Source: Pseudomonas sp. AL03
GTDB taxonomy: Bacteria > Pseudomonadota > Gammaproteobacteria > Pseudomonadales > Pseudomonadaceae
DNA: 64,000 bases
NCBI RefSeq assembly: GCF_029960815.1
Contig: NZ_JASBRE010000007.1
Coordinates: forward strand, 144,988-208,987
Direction: 5' to 3'
A program made the translations under genes and the position numbers. A model generated the notes under the pieces. It was not told where the DNA came from and did not search any database. It was given only the letters and a program-made list of their open reading frames with translations. This document shows, one piece after another, positions 17,523 through 27,623 of the stretch. Positions within the stretch are counted from its first letter, which is position 1. Each line of letters starts with the position of its first letter.

Positions 17523-18239
17523 TCAGACCGACGCCAATACCAAATGCATGTAGCGGGTCAGGATGCCGAGCATTTCTGCTTCGGCCCCAGGCTCGGCTTC
17601 GTTGAGCAGGCCCTGATATTCCATCCGTCCGATAATCGCCGTCAACACTTTGGCATCCTGTTGGGGTTCAGGGGAACCCAATACCTCGAAAAGCTGGCAG
17701 GTGCCCTGGAGCAAAATCTGCTGATGTGAACGCACCAACAACGCCAGGCGCGGATTGAGCAACGCCTCCTGGCGGAAGGCTTGCTCGGCCATCAAGTGCT
17801 CGCGGCGATTGATCAATTGCCGATGAACATAGTCCGCCATCAGCCGCGCAATATCGTCCGCCAGCTGTGAACGGGACTCGGGAGTGCCATCGCCGCTGAC
17901 AACCATCTCGCGCAACAGGCCTTCATTGCTGGCCCACAGCTTGCCCATGAACGCCGCGCTGCGTTCCACGTATTGGGCAAAGGTATCGGTGAGCAGGTCA
18001 TCGATATCCTTGAAATAGTAAGTGGTGGCCGAGAGCGGCACACCGGCCTCGGCAGCCACCGCGCGATGACGCACGGCCCGCACGCCATCGCGCACGACAA
18101 TGCGCATCGCCGCATCGAGAATGTCCTGCCGACGCTGCTCGCTGCCCTGTCGGCTGGCCTTGCGACCCTGGTACTGAACACTTTCAGCGACCGCAGTGGC
18201 GACGTCCGCTGCACCCTCTTGAGCAATTGCACGGTTCAC
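17523..18239 (-). CDS. TetR/AcrR family regulator
   Basis: A 238-residue regulator. After a ~30-residue N-terminal extension, the TetR helix-turn-helix spans about residues 35-82 (RRQDILDAAMRIVVRDGVRA, VAAEAGVPLSATTYYF). The C-terminal ligand domain contains the YVERSAAFMGKLWASNEGLL helices. The start codon is GTG at 18239, with AGAGGA about 9 nt upstream. It is separated from lysS upstream by an intrinsic terminator. Its targets are unknown; the downstream lipoprotein/QEGLA pair, 48 bp away on the same strand, may be co-transcribed. Confidence 0.85.
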   Translation of the reverse strand: MNRAIAQEGAADVATAVAESVQYQGRKASRQGSEQRRQDILDAAMRIVVRDGVRAVRHRAVAAEAGVPLSATTYYFKDIDDLLTDTFAQYVERSAAFMGKLWASNEGLLREMVVSGDGTPESRSQLADDIARLMADYVHRQLINRREHLMAEQAFRQEALLNPRLALLVRSHQQILLQGTCQLFEVLGSPEPQQDAKVLTAIIGRMEYQGLLNEAEPGAEAEMLGILTRYMHLVLASV

Positions 18240-18300
18240 GACAGGTATTCCTCTCTACTTCAAAAGTAACCAATTGATACGTTTGTACCAGACAGGCAAT

Positions 18301-18329
18301 AAAAAGCCGCCTGTTTTAGGCGGCTTTTT
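18301..18329 (-). terminator. Intrinsic terminator of lysS
   Basis: Stem AAAAAGCCGCC (18301-18311), a 7-nt loop and GGCGGCTTTTT (18319-18329). It lies 12 nt after the lysS stop. The A/T flanks could also act in the other direction. Confidence 0.9.
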
Positions 18330-18340
18330 AGTTGAAACAC

Positions 18341-19843
18341 TTACGCTTGCGGCCGCATGTGCGGGAACAGGATCACGTCACGGATCGACGGGGAGTTGGT
18401 CAGCAGCATCACCAGACGGTCGATGCCGATACCTTCACCGGCCGTTGGCGGCATGCCGTACTCCAGCGCGCGAACGAAGTCGGCGTCGTAGTGCATGGCT
18501 TCGTCGTCGCCGGCATCCTTGTCGGCCACCTGAGCCATGAAGCGCTCGGCCTGGTCTTCCGCGTCGTTCAACTCGGAGTAGGCGTTGGCGATTTCGCGGC
18601 CACCGATGAACAGTTCGAAACGGTCGGTGACGTTCGGGTTCTCGTCGTTACGACGGGCCAGCGGCGACACTTCGAACGGGTACTGAGTGATGAAGTGCGG
18701 CTGCTCCAGCTTGTGCTCGACCAGCTCTTCGAAAATCATCACCTGCAGTTTGCCCAGACCTTCGAAGCCCAGCACCTTGGCGCCGGCCTTCTTGGCGATG
18801 GCGCGGGCCTTGCCGATGTCGGTCAGGTCGTCAGCGGTCAGCTCAGGGTTGTACTTGAGGATCGAGTCGAACACCGACAGGCGCACGAACGGTTCGCCGA
18901 AGTGGAACACTTTGTCGCCGTACGGGACGTCGGTAGTCCCAAGAACAAGCTGAGCCAGCTCGCGGAACAGTTCTTCGGTCAGGTCCATGTTGTCTTCATA
19001 GTCGGCGTAAGCCTGGTAGAACTCCAACATGGTGAATTCAGGGTTGTGACGCGTCGAAACGCCTTCGTTACGGAAGTTGCGGTTGATCTCGAACACTTTC
19101 TCGAAGCCGCCAACAACGAGGCGCTTGAGGTACAGCTCCGGCGCGATACGCAGGAACATTTCCATGTCCAGCGCATTGTGGTGAGTCTCGAACGGCTTGG
19201 CTGCAGCACCGCCGGGGATGGTTTGCAGCATCGGCGTTTCGACTTCAAGGAAGTCACGCTGCATCAGGAAGCTGCGGATGTGCGCAATCACTTGCGAACG
19301 AACGCGGAAGGTCTGGCGCACGTCTTCGTTGACGATCAGGTCAACGTAACGCTGGCGATAGCGCTGCTCGGTGTCGGACAGGCCGTGGTGCTTGTCCGGC
19401 AGTGGGCGCAGGGACTTGGTCAGCAGGCGCACGTGGGTCATTTCGACGTACAGGTCGCCCTTGCCGGAACGCGCCAGGGTACCTTCGGCGGCAATGATGT
19501 CGCCCAGGTCCCAGGTTTTCACCGCGGCCAGGGTTTCTTCGGACAGGGTTTTACGGTTGACGTAAACCTGAATGCGCCCGGACATGTCCTGGATCACCAT
19601 GAACGAACCACGGTTGAGCATGAGACGACCGGCAACCTTGACCGGGATTGCAGCCTCTGCGAGCTCTTCCTTGGTCTTGTCCGCGTACTGTTTCTGCAAG
19701 TCTTCGCAGTAGTTGTCGCGGCGGAAGTCGTTCGGGAAGGCATTGCCCTTGGCGCGCTCGGCAGCCAGCTTTTCCTTGCGCAGGGCGATCAGGGAGTTTT
19801 CTTCCTGTTGCAGGGCTTGCGGGTCGAGTTCTAGGTCGCTCAT
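18341..19843 (-). CDS. lysS: Lysyl-tRNA synthetase, class II
   Basis: A 500-residue class II synthetase charging tRNA-Lys. It has an N-terminal OB-fold anticodon-binding domain (about 65-145, [19 protein letters not shown]). The catalytic motifs are motif 2, [20 protein letters not shown], and motif 3, [14 protein letters not shown] 19843 (MSDLELDPQ) is the conserved start; the in-frame extension to 19903 is not. It lies downstream of prfB, the same prfB–lysS order as in E. coli, with a solitary REP copy between. Confidence 0.97.
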   Translation of the reverse strand: MSDLELDPQALQQEENSLIALRKEKLAAERAKGNAFPNDFRRDNYCEDLQKQYADKTKEELAEAAIPVKVAGRLMLNRGSFMVIQDMSGRIQVYVNRKTLSEETLAAVKTWDLGDIIAAEGTLARSGKGDLYVEMTHVRLLTKSLRPLPDKHHGLSDTEQRYRQRYVDLIVNEDVRQTFRVRSQVIAHIRSFLMQRDFLEVETPMLQTIPGGAAAKPFETHHNALDMEMFLRIAPELYLKRLVVGGFEKVFEINRNFRNEGVSTRHNPEFTMLEFYQAYADYEDNMDLTEELFRELAQLVLGTTDVPYGDKVFHFGEPFVRLSVFDSILKYNPELTADDLTDIGKARAIAKKAGAKVLGFEGLGKLQVMIFEELVEHKLEQPHFITQYPFEVSPLARRNDENPNVTDRFELFIGGREIANAYSELNDAEDQAERFMAQVADKDAGDDEAMHYDADFVRALEYGMPPTAGEGIGIDRLVMLLTNSPSIRDVILFPHMRPQA

Positions 19844-19892
19844 GTCTTTAAAAATTCCATCACAGGTTCGTTGCCCCCGGCTGTCGCCGGGG

Positions 19893-19920
19893 TTCGCGGG
19901 CAAGCCTCGCTCCTACAGGG
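19893..19920. repeat. Single REP copy (GCGGGCAAG family)
   Basis: One copy, TTCGCGGGCAAGCCTCGCTC continuing to CCTACAGG, between prfB and lysS, without an inverted partner of the same type nearby. Confidence 0.75.
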
Positions 19921-19945
19921 GCATGACACCCCTGTAGCGCGTGCC

Positions 19946-21041
19946 TTAAAGCCCTTGTTTCAGGCTGGCCACCAGGTATTCGTCGATGTCGCCGTCGAGC
20001 ACCTTGTCGCAGTCACTGCGTTCGACGTTAGTACGCAAATCCTTGATTCGCGACTGGTCGAGCACGTAGGAGCGAATCTGGTGACCCCAGCCGATGTCCG
20101 ACTTGGTGTCTTCCAGGGCCTGGGAGGCGGCGTTGCGTTTCTGCACTTCCTGCTCGTACAAGCGCGCCCGCAACATTTTCATCGCGGTGTCTTTGTTGGC
20201 GTGCTGGGAGCGTTCGTTCTGGCAGCAGACCACGGTGTTGGTCGGTACGTGCGTAATACGTACGGCCGAGTCGGTGGTGTTTACGTGCTGACCACCGGCA
20301 CCGGAGGAACGGTAGGTGTCGATGCGCAGGTCCGACGGGTTGATGTCGATTTCGATGTTGTCATCGATTTCCGGCGACACGAACACGGCCGAGAACGAGG
20401 TGTGGCGACGGTTACCGGAGTCGTACGGGCTCTTGCGCACCAGACGGTGCACGCCGATTTCGGTACGCAACCAGCCAAAGGCGTATTCGCCCTTGATGTG
20501 GATCGTGGCGCCCTTGATCCCGGCGACTTCACCGGCCGACAGCTCCATGATGGTCGCGTCGAAACCGCGTTTGTCGGCCCAGCGCAGGTACATGCGCAGC
20601 AGGATGTTGGCCCAGTCCTGAGCCTCGGTACCGCCGGAGCCGGCCTGGATGTCGAGGTAGGCGTTGTTGGCGTCCATCTCACCGCTGAACATGCGACGGA
20701 ATTCGAGTTTTTCCAGGGACTCACGCAGACGCTCGACTTCGGCAGCGACGTCATCGACGGCGGCCTGGTCTTCTTCTTCGGCGGACATCAGCAGCAGGTC
20801 TTTGGCGTCGGCCAGGCCTGTGTGCATTTCGTCGAGGGTTTCGACGATCTGAGCCAGCAGGGACCGCTCGCGGCCCAGCTCCTGAGCGTACGTCGGGTTG
20901 TTCCAGACATTCGGATCTTCAAGCTCGCGATTGACTTCAGTCAGACGCTCATGCTTTTGATCGTAGTCAAAGATACCCCCGAATAGTTTCGGAGCGCTCG
21001 GACAGGTCCTTGATACTGTTAAGGATCGGGTTGATTTCCAT
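19946..21041 (-). CDS. prfB: Peptide chain release factor 2, with programmed +1 frameshift
   Basis: RF2, 364 residues, releases peptides at UGA and UAA. Translation starts at ATG 21041 ([20 protein letters not shown]). It meets an in-frame TGA after codon 24 (RGYL-stop) and continues in the +1 frame by skipping base 20969. The coding path is therefore 21041-20970 joined to 20968-19946. The slip site reads GGGGGTATCTTTGAC, with the internal Shine-Dalgarno-like G run before CTT TGA, exactly the autoregulatory arrangement of bacterial prfB. Catalytic GGQ is present in [10 protein letters not shown], with Ser at the position equivalent to E. coli 246. The stop-codon-reading tripeptide reads SPY (RKSPYDSG) where SPF is usual. 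Confidence 0.96.
20964..20982 (-). promoter_or_regulatory. prfB programmed frameshift site
   Basis: On the minus strand: a run of five G, then TAT, CTT, TGA and C. Low RF2 makes the ribosome pause at TGA; the upstream G run pairs with 16S rRNA and pushes the ribosome +1, so RF2 regulates its own synthesis. This mechanism is known for the family; the elements are seen here. Confidence 0.95.
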
Positions 21042-21159
21042 GGCGGGCAGCACTCGTTGGCGAACTTTTGAAAGCCGGCGAGTATAACGTAATCAGGCTG
21101 TCACGGCAGCCCGCCTGGCGGCTTTAGGGCGAATGGTTTTGGCTAAACGGCGAACACCT

Positions 21160-21305
21160 GTAGCAGCGGTCGAGCCCCGCGAGGCCGCGTTCGGCGGCGA
21201 AGCCGTCGTAAACTATACAACACGGCCTTTCAGACAAACCGCGCACACAGGATTGGCGAGGACTTCGTCCTCGGACGCGGCCTCGCGGGGCTCGACCGCT
21301 GCTAC
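21160..21305. repeat. Inverted repeat, 30-bp arms (GTAGCAGC family)
   Basis: GTAGCAGCGGTCGAGCCCCG continuing to GCCGCG (21160-21189) is repeated inverted at 21276-21305, with about 86 bp between. It fills most of the 288-bp gap between prfB and wspR. The GTAGCAGC outer end is shared with the elements at 34674, 54343 and 63847, while the inner sequence differs. Confidence 0.8.
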
Positions 21306-21329
21306 ATGGGATCGTATTTCAATAGCGGA

Positions 21330-22331
21330 TTACTCAATCCCAACCTGATTACGCCCGTTGTTCTTCGCCAGGTACAGCCCCTTGTCCGCCGCCGAAATCA
21401 ATTGCCGGCAATCGCCACCCGGTTGCGGGGTCATGGTCGACAGGCCGATGCTGATGGTCAGGCTCGAACCTTCTGCCGGAAAAACGTGCGGAATCTTCAA
21501 CGCCGCAACGGTCTGGCGGAGCTTTTCCGCGACCAGTCGCGCGCCGCCCGGCGAAGTATTGGGCAGCACCAGAACGAACTCTTCGCCGCCATAACGGGCC
21601 GGCAGGTCCGAAGGCCGCGAACTGGCATCACGAATCGCCGTGGCCACTTTGCGCAAGGCTTCATCGCCTTCAAGGTGGCCGAAGCTGTCGTTGAAGGACT
21701 TGAAGTAGTCGACATCGATCATCAGCAGCGACAGTTGGGTCTGGTCACGCAGCGAGCGGCGCCACTCCAGCGCCAGGTATTCGTCGAAATGCCGGCGGTT
21801 CGACAGCCCGGTCAGGCCGTCGGAGTTCATCAAGCGTTGCAGCACCAGATTGGTGTCTAGCAACTGCTGCTGGCTGACCCGCAACGCGCGGTAAGCCGCG
21901 TCACGCTGCAGCAAAGTCATGTAGGAGCGCGAGTGGTAGCGAATGCGCGCCACCAGTTCGATGTTGTCCGGCAACTTGACCAGGTAATCATTGGCCCCGG
22001 CCGCAAACGCCGCGCTCTTGATCAGCGGATCTTCCTTGGTCGACAGGACAATGATCGGGATGTCCCTGGTCGCCGGATGGTTGCGGTACTCGCGCACCAG
22101 GCTCAAGCCGTCAAGTCCAGGCATCACCAGATCCTGAAGGATCACCGTCGGCTTGATGCGGATCGCCTGGGCGATGGCCTGGTGCGGGTCGGCGCAGAAG
22201 TGGAAGTCGATATTTTGTTCGTTCGACAACCCGCGGCGCACCGCCTCGCCGATCATCGCCTGATCGTCCACCAACAACACCATGGCGGCGTTTTCATCGG
22301 TTTTGAAGTCGTCGAGCTGTAAATCATTCAT
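21330..22331 (-). CDS. wspR: Wsp diguanylate cyclase response regulator
   Basis: A 333-residue output protein of the Wsp pathway that makes cyclic di-GMP when phosphorylated by WspE. The receiver domain spans about residues 17-135, with phospho-acceptor Asp67 in [10 protein letters not shown] helical linker follows, then the GGDEF domain with active GGEEF (248-252). Five residues before that is the product-inhibition I-site RPSD (239-242). All key residues are intact, so it should be an active, feedback-controlled enzyme. It is the last gene of the operon, 48 bp after wspF, the only real gap in the cluster. Confidence 0.96.
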   Translation of the reverse strand: MNDLQLDDFKTDENAAMVLLVDDQAMIGEAVRRGLSNEQNIDFHFCADPHQAIAQAIRIKPTVILQDLVMPGLDGLSLVREYRNHPATRDIPIIVLSTKEDPLIKSAAFAAGANDYLVKLPDNIELVARIRYHSRSYMTLLQRDAAYRALRVSQQQLLDTNLVLQRLMNSDGLTGLSNRRHFDEYLALEWRRSLRDQTQLSLLMIDVDYFKSFNDSFGHLEGDEALRKVATAIRDASSRPSDLPARYGGEEFVLVLPNTSPGGARLVAEKLRQTVAALKIPHVFPAEGSSLTISIGLSTMTPQPGGDCRQLISAADKGLYLAKNNGRNQVGIE

Positions 22332-22379
22332 GGGCAGTCACCTGAGTACTACTTGGGCCAGGATTGCTGTGAAAATTCT

Positions 22380-23390
22380 TCATTTGGGGAATATCTCCAG
22401 CAATCGTGGCGCTATCTTGTCCAGTGGGCGAATTTCCATCGCAGCATCGATGGCCGCTGCCGCCTTCGGCATTCCGTACACCGCACTGCTGTTTTGATCC
22501 TGAGCGATGGTCAGGTAGCCCTGTTGGCGCATGAGTTTAAGCCCCTGCGCGCCATCGCGTCCCATGCCGGTGAGCAAAACACCCACGGCATCGCCGTTCC
22601 AGTAATTGGCCACGCTCTCGAAAAACACATCGATCGAGGGCCGATAGATCTCGTTGACCGGTTCGGCCGTGTAGGCCAGCGAACCGTTTTTCAACAAGCG
22701 AATATGGTGGTTGGTACCCGCCAGCAGCACCGTGCCGCTTTGCGGCGGCTCGCCTTCCTGGGCCAGGCGCACGTTCAGGCCGCTGGCGCTGCCGAGCCAT
22801 TCGGCCATGCCGGCGGCGAACACCTGGTCAACATGCTGCACCAGCACGATGGCCGTCGAAAAATCTCGCGGCAGCCCCTTGAGCAAGACTTCCAGCGCGG
22901 CCGGCCCACCTGCCGATGAGCCGATCGCTACCAGACGCTGGCGCGAGGCCGAACTGCGCAGCGGGCTCGGAGCCGATCGCTCCCGATTGCCCCGGTCACC
23001 GATCAGCCAACCGATGTTCATGATCTTGCGCAGTAACGGGGCCGCCGCCTCCTGGGCATTGCCGGCACCGAGGGCCGGCGTATCGACCACATCCAGCGCG
23101 CCGTGGCCCATGGCCTCGAACACCCGATGCACGTTTTGCTCGCGGTCGACTGTGACGATAACGATCGCGCACGGCGTATCGGCCATGATCCGCCGGGTCG
23201 CCTCCACGCCATCCATCACCGGCATGATCAGGTCCATCAGGATCAGATCCGGCGTATGTTCGGCACAACGTTGCACCGCCTCGGCCCCATTGCTGGCGAC
23301 CCAAACCAGCTCGTGCGCCGGCTCGAATGCCAGGGCGCGGCGCAGAGCCTCCACTGCCATGGGCATGTCGTTGACGATTGCGATTTTCAT
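22380..23390 (-). CDS. wspF: Wsp chemotaxis-like protein-glutamate methylesterase
   Basis: A 336-residue CheB-type methylesterase that removes methyl groups from WspA and so dampens signalling; loss of WspF is known to cause wrinkly, high c-di-GMP colonies. The receiver domain has Asp53 (LILMDLIMP). The esterase domain carries the catalytic triad: Ser in AIGSSAGGP (155-163), His186 and Asp279 (TGMGRDGAQG). Its ATG overlaps the wspE stop by ATGA. It is intact in this strain. Confidence 0.96.
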   Translation of the reverse strand: MKIAIVNDMPMAVEALRRALAFEPAHELVWVASNGAEAVQRCAEHTPDLILMDLIMPVMDGVEATRRIMADTPCAIVIVTVDREQNVHRVFEAMGHGALDVVDTPALGAGNAQEAAAPLLRKIMNIGWLIGDRGNRERSAPSPLRSSASRQRLVAIGSSAGGPAALEVLLKGLPRDFSTAIVLVQHVDQVFAAGMAEWLGSASGLNVRLAQEGEPPQSGTVLLAGTNHHIRLLKNGSLAYTAEPVNEIYRPSIDVFFESVANYWNGDAVGVLLTGMGRDGAQGLKLMRQQGYLTIAQDQNSSAVYGMPKAAAAIDAAMEIRPLDKIAPRLLEIFPK

Positions 23391-25675
23391 GCCCGCGCTC
23401 CTCCAATGAGCTCAACCACCGCGTCAAGCAGGGCGTCGTCATGAAAACTGGCTTTGGCTAGGTAATAGTCGGCTCCAGCGTCCAGTCCACGACGACGGTC
23501 CTCTTCACGATCTTTGTAAGACACCACCATAACCGGAAGCGATTGCAGGCGATTGTCCCGGCGCAGTAAAGACACCAGTTCGATGCCATCCATACGCGGC
23601 ATATCAATGTCGGTGATCAGCAGATCGAAATCCTCCGAGCGCAAGGCGTTCCAGCCATCCATACCGTCCACCGCCACCGCCACGTCGTAGCCGCGATTGA
23701 GTAACAACTTGCGTTGCAGCTCGCGCACGGTCAGCGAATCGTCGACCACCAAAATCCGTTTTCGAGCGGCTTCAACCGCCTGGCTGCCCTGACGGGCAAT
23801 GCGCTCAAGACGCCCGGTATTGAGCAGTTTGTCCACCGAACGCAGCATGTCTTCGACGTCGATGATCAGCACCACCGAACCGTCGTCGAGCAAGGCCCCG
23901 GCGGAGATGTCCTGCACCTTGCCCAGACGCTCGTCCAGCGGTAGTACGACCAAGGTCCGCTCGCCGATAAAACGCTCGACCGCCACGCCGTAAATCGCCT
24001 CGCGCTCGCGAATCACCACGACCTTGAGGGTTTGCTGACTGTTCTGGCTCGCCGGACGCTGCAACAGTTGACTGGCCGCGACCAACCCGACATGTCGGCC
24101 TTCGTGCCAGAAATGCTGACGGCCTTCGACCTGGACGATGTCCGCCGGCTGCAGATCGCACATCCGTTCGATGTGGGCCAGCGGGAAGGCATACGCCTCC
24201 TCACCGACGTCCACCACCAGACTGCGCACCACCGACAGGGTCAGCGGCACTTCGAGATGGAAGCGACTGCCCTCGCCCGCCGCCTGCTCCAGCACGACCG
24301 CGCCCCGCAACTGGCGAACCATGTGCTGAACCGCATCCAGACCGACACCGCGCCCGGAGACCTCGGTGACCGTGTCGCGCAGGCTGAAACCCGGTAGAAA
24401 CAGAAAGGTCAGTAGCTCTTCTTCACTTAACTGCGCGGCGGTTTCGGCCGGGGACAATTGGCGTTCGATGATGCTGCGGCGGACCTTTTCCAGATCGACG
24501 CCATTACCGTCATCGCTCAGCTCCAGCACCAACAGACCGGCCTGATGGGAGGCGCGCAAACGAATCAGGCCTTCAGCGGGTTTGCCCGCCAAGAGCCGTA
24601 GCTCCGGGGATTCGATGCCGTGATCAACGGCATTGCGCAGCAGGTGGGTCAGCGGCGCTTCAAGCTTCTCCAGCACGTCACGGTCGACCTGGGTTTTCTC
24701 GCCCTCGATCTCCAATCGCACCTGTTTGCCAAGGCTGCGGCCGAGGTCGCGGACCATGCGCTCTTGCCCGGTCAACACATCGGCAAACGGCCGCATGCGG
24801 CAGGCCAGCGCGGTGTCGTACAACACTTGCGCCCGTTGACTGGCCTGCCAGGCGAACTCATCCAGCTCGGCGTTTTTCTCGATCAGCAATTGCTGGGATT
24901 CAGCCAGCAATCGGCGGGCATCGTCGAGAGCCTCCTGGGCCTCCAGGCTCAAGGCGTGGTCCTTGAGGTGGACGTTGAGGTTTTCCAGTGCCCGCAGGCC
25001 GTTGTTCTGCATGCGCTTGAGGCGTTGCATGGTGGCCAGGTGCGGTTTGAGCCGCAGGGTTTCCACCAGGGATTTGCTCGACAGATCGAGCAGACTGTTC
25101 AGGCGTTCGGCCGTGACGCGCAGCACCCGTTCGCCGTTTTCGGTGGTGCGCCTGGTCTTGCGCGGCGGCTCTGCGCAGTGCAGTTCGGCGACCGGGATTG
25201 GCGTCTCGACCTTGGGCGCCGGTGGTTGGAGCTGAAGCTGCGCCATCACTGGGACGACGGGTGCAGCGACCGGTGCGGGTGCCGCCATCGGATCAAGCAA
25301 CCGCGCCATCAAGGCCACATAGGCCTCGATATTCGCACGTTCAGGATTGTTGGTCGGCGTCGCGATGCGCATCAGCAAATCGGTGCCTTGCAACAACGCA
25401 TCGATGTGCTCGGGCCGCAGGTACAGGCGCCCTTCCTGGGCGCTGACCAGACAATCCTCCATCACATGCGCAACGCTGACCCCGGCATCGACGCCGACGA
25501 TGCGCGCCGCGCCCTTGAGCGAGTGCGCCGCGCGCATGCACGATTCGAGGTGATCGGCTTGGGTCGGGTCGCGTTCCAGCGCCAAAAGACCTGCGTTTAG
25601 CACCAGGGTCTGGGCCTCGGCTTCCAGGCTGAACAGCTCCAGCAAAGAGGCGTCACGCATTTGCTCGGGGGTCAT
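23387..25675 (-). CDS. wspE: Wsp hybrid sensor kinase (CheA-CheY fusion)
   Basis: A 762-residue kinase. The HPt domain at the N-terminus has phospho-His51 in AAHSLKGAARIVG. It is followed by a linker, dimerisation helices, the HATPase domain (LLRNAVDHGIESPE, LSDDGNGVD, GRGVGLDAVQHMV), a CheW-like domain and a C-terminal receiver (RILVVDDSLTVREL, LLITDIDMPRMDG, VVSYKDRE). It receives input from WspA through WspB/WspD and phosphorylates WspR and WspF. Stop and start overlaps of 4 nt join it to wspD and wspF. Confidence 0.96.
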   Translation of the reverse strand: MTPEQMRDASLLELFSLEAEAQTLVLNAGLLALERDPTQADHLESCMRAAHSLKGAARIVGVDAGVSVAHVMEDCLVSAQEGRLYLRPEHIDALLQGTDLLMRIATPTNNPERANIEAYVALMARLLDPMAAPAPVAAPVVPVMAQLQLQPPAPKVETPIPVAELHCAEPPRKTRRTTENGERVLRVTAERLNSLLDLSSKSLVETLRLKPHLATMQRLKRMQNNGLRALENLNVHLKDHALSLEAQEALDDARRLLAESQQLLIEKNAELDEFAWQASQRAQVLYDTALACRMRPFADVLTGQERMVRDLGRSLGKQVRLEIEGEKTQVDRDVLEKLEAPLTHLLRNAVDHGIESPELRLLAGKPAEGLIRLRASHQAGLLVLELSDDGNGVDLEKVRRSIIERQLSPAETAAQLSEEELLTFLFLPGFSLRDTVTEVSGRGVGLDAVQHMVRQLRGAVVLEQAAGEGSRFHLEVPLTLSVVRSLVVDVGEEAYAFPLAHIERMCDLQPADIVQVEGRQHFWHEGRHVGLVAASQLLQRPASQNSQQTLKVVVIREREAIYGVAVERFIGERTLVVLPLDERLGKVQDISAGALLDDGSVVLIIDVEDMLRSVDKLLNTGRLERIARQGSQAVEAARKRILVVDDSLTVRELQRKLLLNRGYDVAVAVDGMDGWNALRSEDFDLLITDIDMPRMDGIELVSLLRRDNRLQSLPVMVVSYKDREEDRRRGLDAGADYYLAKASFHDDALLDAVVELIGGARA

Positions 25676-26355
25676 GTAAGGCTCCGGGTCACGGCGGACA
25701 GCAACTGTTCTTCATCCAGCCAACGCAGGCTGCGACCTTTGAATTGCAACACGCCACGGGTGTATTTGCCGCTGGCCTGAGTGCCGGAGCGGGACGCCGC
25801 CTCGAGGAGGTGTTCGTCGATGGCGTGAATCCCGTCCACTTCATCCACCGGCACCACCACCGGCCCGCCGTGGGCGGCGATGATCAGCATCCGCGGCATG
25901 ACCCGCGCGCCGGACGCCACGCTGCTGGCGCCGTCGAGCCCCAGCAGCTCCACCAGCGACAGGCACGCCACCAGAGCGCCGCGCACATTCGCCACGCCGA
26001 GCAAGGCCCGGGAGCGCTGGTGCGGCAAGGAGTGAATCGCTTGCAACGGCGCCACTTCCACCAGGCTGCGGGTGGCCAGGCCCAGCCATTCTTCGCCGAG
26101 ACGGAACATCAACAGCGAACGGGTTTTCACCTCGCTCTTGACCGCGCTGGAGACTTGCCCGCGGTCTTCCTGCTGCAACGCGTAGCGGTCGAGCAAGCGC
26201 GTCGCGGCGGCCGAATACACCGCGCAATTGCGACAGTGAATGTGATCGCTCAGCAGTGGGCAGGACTTGTCGCCATGGATACCGATGCGGTTCCAGCAGT
26301 CGTCGATGGCCTGGGCATCTTCATGGGTGAGGCTAAAGGTGTCGGCGGCGTTCAT
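25672..26355 (-). CDS. wspD: Wsp CheW-like coupling protein D
   Basis: A 227-residue CheW-domain protein linking the receptor WspA to the kinase WspE. The N-terminal extension contains a cysteine/histidine-rich segment (CPLLSDHIHCRNCAVY) ahead of the CheW fold, which begins near LLMFRLGEEWLGL. A four-nucleotide overlap at each end ties it to wspC and wspE. The cysteine-rich extension is a known feature of this WspD type in my recollection; its role is unclear. Confidence 0.93.
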   Translation of the reverse strand: MNAADTFSLTHEDAQAIDDCWNRIGIHGDKSCPLLSDHIHCRNCAVYSAAATRLLDRYALQQEDRGQVSSAVKSEVKTRSLLMFRLGEEWLGLATRSLVEVAPLQAIHSLPHQRSRALLGVANVRGALVACLSLVELLGLDGASSVASGARVMPRMLIIAAHGGPVVVPVDEVDGIHAIDEHLLEAASRSGTQASGKYTRGVLQFKGRSLRWLDEEQLLSAVTRSLT

Positions 26356-27623
26356 CGTTTACGCTCACTGTCAGCGGCGCGCTCACTGCGGGCGGCACGG
26401 TCCTGCAATCGCCTGGCACCCGCCGTGTCGCCCAAAGATTGCAGCAACGCCGCCAGGTGCATCAACGCGTCGGGATGTTGCGGTTCGAGGTACAACGCTT
26501 TGCGATAAAACCCCAGGGCCTCCAGGACTCTGCCGGCGACATCGCTGAGCAAGCCCAGCCAGTAAAAGACCTGGGCTACTGGCTCGTGACTGCGCAAATA
26601 GCTTTCGCACGCGGCACGGGCTTCGGCGCTTTTGCCTTCGTTGGCCAGCGCGGCAATGTTCGCCAGCAGCGCGACGGTGTCCGGGTTGGCGGTTGTCGTC
26701 ACGACAGGTAGCGGCGCCACCGTTGCGAAGGGCCGGCTGCGAACGGGCGGCGATGTCACGCTGCTCGCCGGTTGGCGCACGGGCAGAGGCGTCGGAACGA
26801 AAGTCGGAAGGGGCGCAGGCTCAGGTGCGCTCTGACGATTGAACGCAAAGGACTGCGGGATGCCGATCGAACGCATGCCGAAACGGCCGAGCAAACTGCC
26901 CTCGGCCGGGCCGATAAACAGCACGCCGTCGACATGGGTCAGGCGCTTGAGCACTTCGAACACTTGCTCCTGGGTCGGTTGATCGAAATAGATCAGCAGG
27001 TTGCGGCAAAACACAAAGTCATAAGGCGGCTCGTTGGCCAGCAACATCGGATCCACCAGATTGCCGACCTGCAAACGCACTTGTTCAAGCACCCGCCCGC
27101 TGAGGCGATAGCCCTCGTCTTCGGCGGTGAAATGCCGATCGCGAAACGCGATGTCCTGACCACGAAACGAATTCTTGCCGTACAGCGCTCGCCGGGCTTT
27201 TTCCACCGACAACGGGCTGACGTCCATGCCTTCGACCTTGAACTGGTGCGGCTGGAACCCGGCATCAAGCAACGCCATGGCGATGGAATACGGTTCTTCA
27301 CCGGTGGAACACGGCAGGCTGAGAATCCGCAGCGCGCGCATGTTGTTGATGTCGCTCAGACGTTTGGCAGCCAGTTTCGCCAGGGTGGCGAAGGATTCCG
27401 GGTAACGGAAAAACCAGGTCTCGGGGACGATCACCGCTTCGATCAGCGCGTGTTGCTCGTCCCGCGAACCCTGCAAAGCTTGCCAATACTCATCGGCCGT
27501 CAGCGCGTTGGACGCCGTGCTGCGCTGACGCACCGCACGCTCGATGATCGCCGGCCCCACCGAGGTCACGTCGAGACCGATGCGCTCTTTGAGGAAATCG
27601 AAAAACCGCTGATCGCTGCTCAT
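26352..27623 (-). CDS. wspC: Wsp CheR-type methyltransferase with TPR tail
   Basis: A 423-residue CheR-family methyltransferase that methylates glutamates of WspA using SAM. The N-terminal CheR domain includes PETWFFRYPESF, LSLPCSTGEEPYSIAMALLD and FCRNLLIYF. After a Pro/Thr-rich linker (about 270-315), the C-terminus has tetratricopeptide-type helices (VFYWLGLLSDVAGRVLEALG, HPDALMHLAALLQSLGD). It is coupled to its neighbours by 4-nt overlaps. Confidence 0.95.
   Translation of the reverse strand: MSSDQRFFDFLKERIGLDVTSVGPAIIERAVRQRSTASNALTADEYWQALQGSRDEQHALIEAVIVPETWFFRYPESFATLAKLAAKRLSDINNMRALRILSLPCSTGEEPYSIAMALLDAGFQPHQFKVEGMDVSPLSVEKARRALYGKNSFRGQDIAFRDRHFTAEDEGYRLSGRVLEQVRLQVGNLVDPMLLANEPPYDFVFCRNLLIYFDQPTQEQVFEVLKRLTHVDGVLFIGPAEGSLLGRFGMRSIGIPQSFAFNRQSAPEPAPLPTFVPTPLPVRQPASSVTSPPVRSRPFATVAPLPVVTTTANPDTVALLANIAALANEGKSAEARAACESYLRSHEPVAQVFYWLGLLSDVAGRVLEALGFYRKALYLEPQHPDALMHLAALLQSLGDTAGARRLQDRAARSERAADSERKR

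Noticed and set aside
18332..19834. 500-codon plus-strand frame opposite lysS
   Set aside because: Antisense shadow; its composition (many Val, His, Gln) is the usual artefact opposite a Pseudomonas gene, and lysS is unmistakable.
20964..20982. Frameshift mutation in prfB
   Set aside because: The CTT-TGA-C site with the upstream G run is the conserved programmed frameshift, so the gene is functional.
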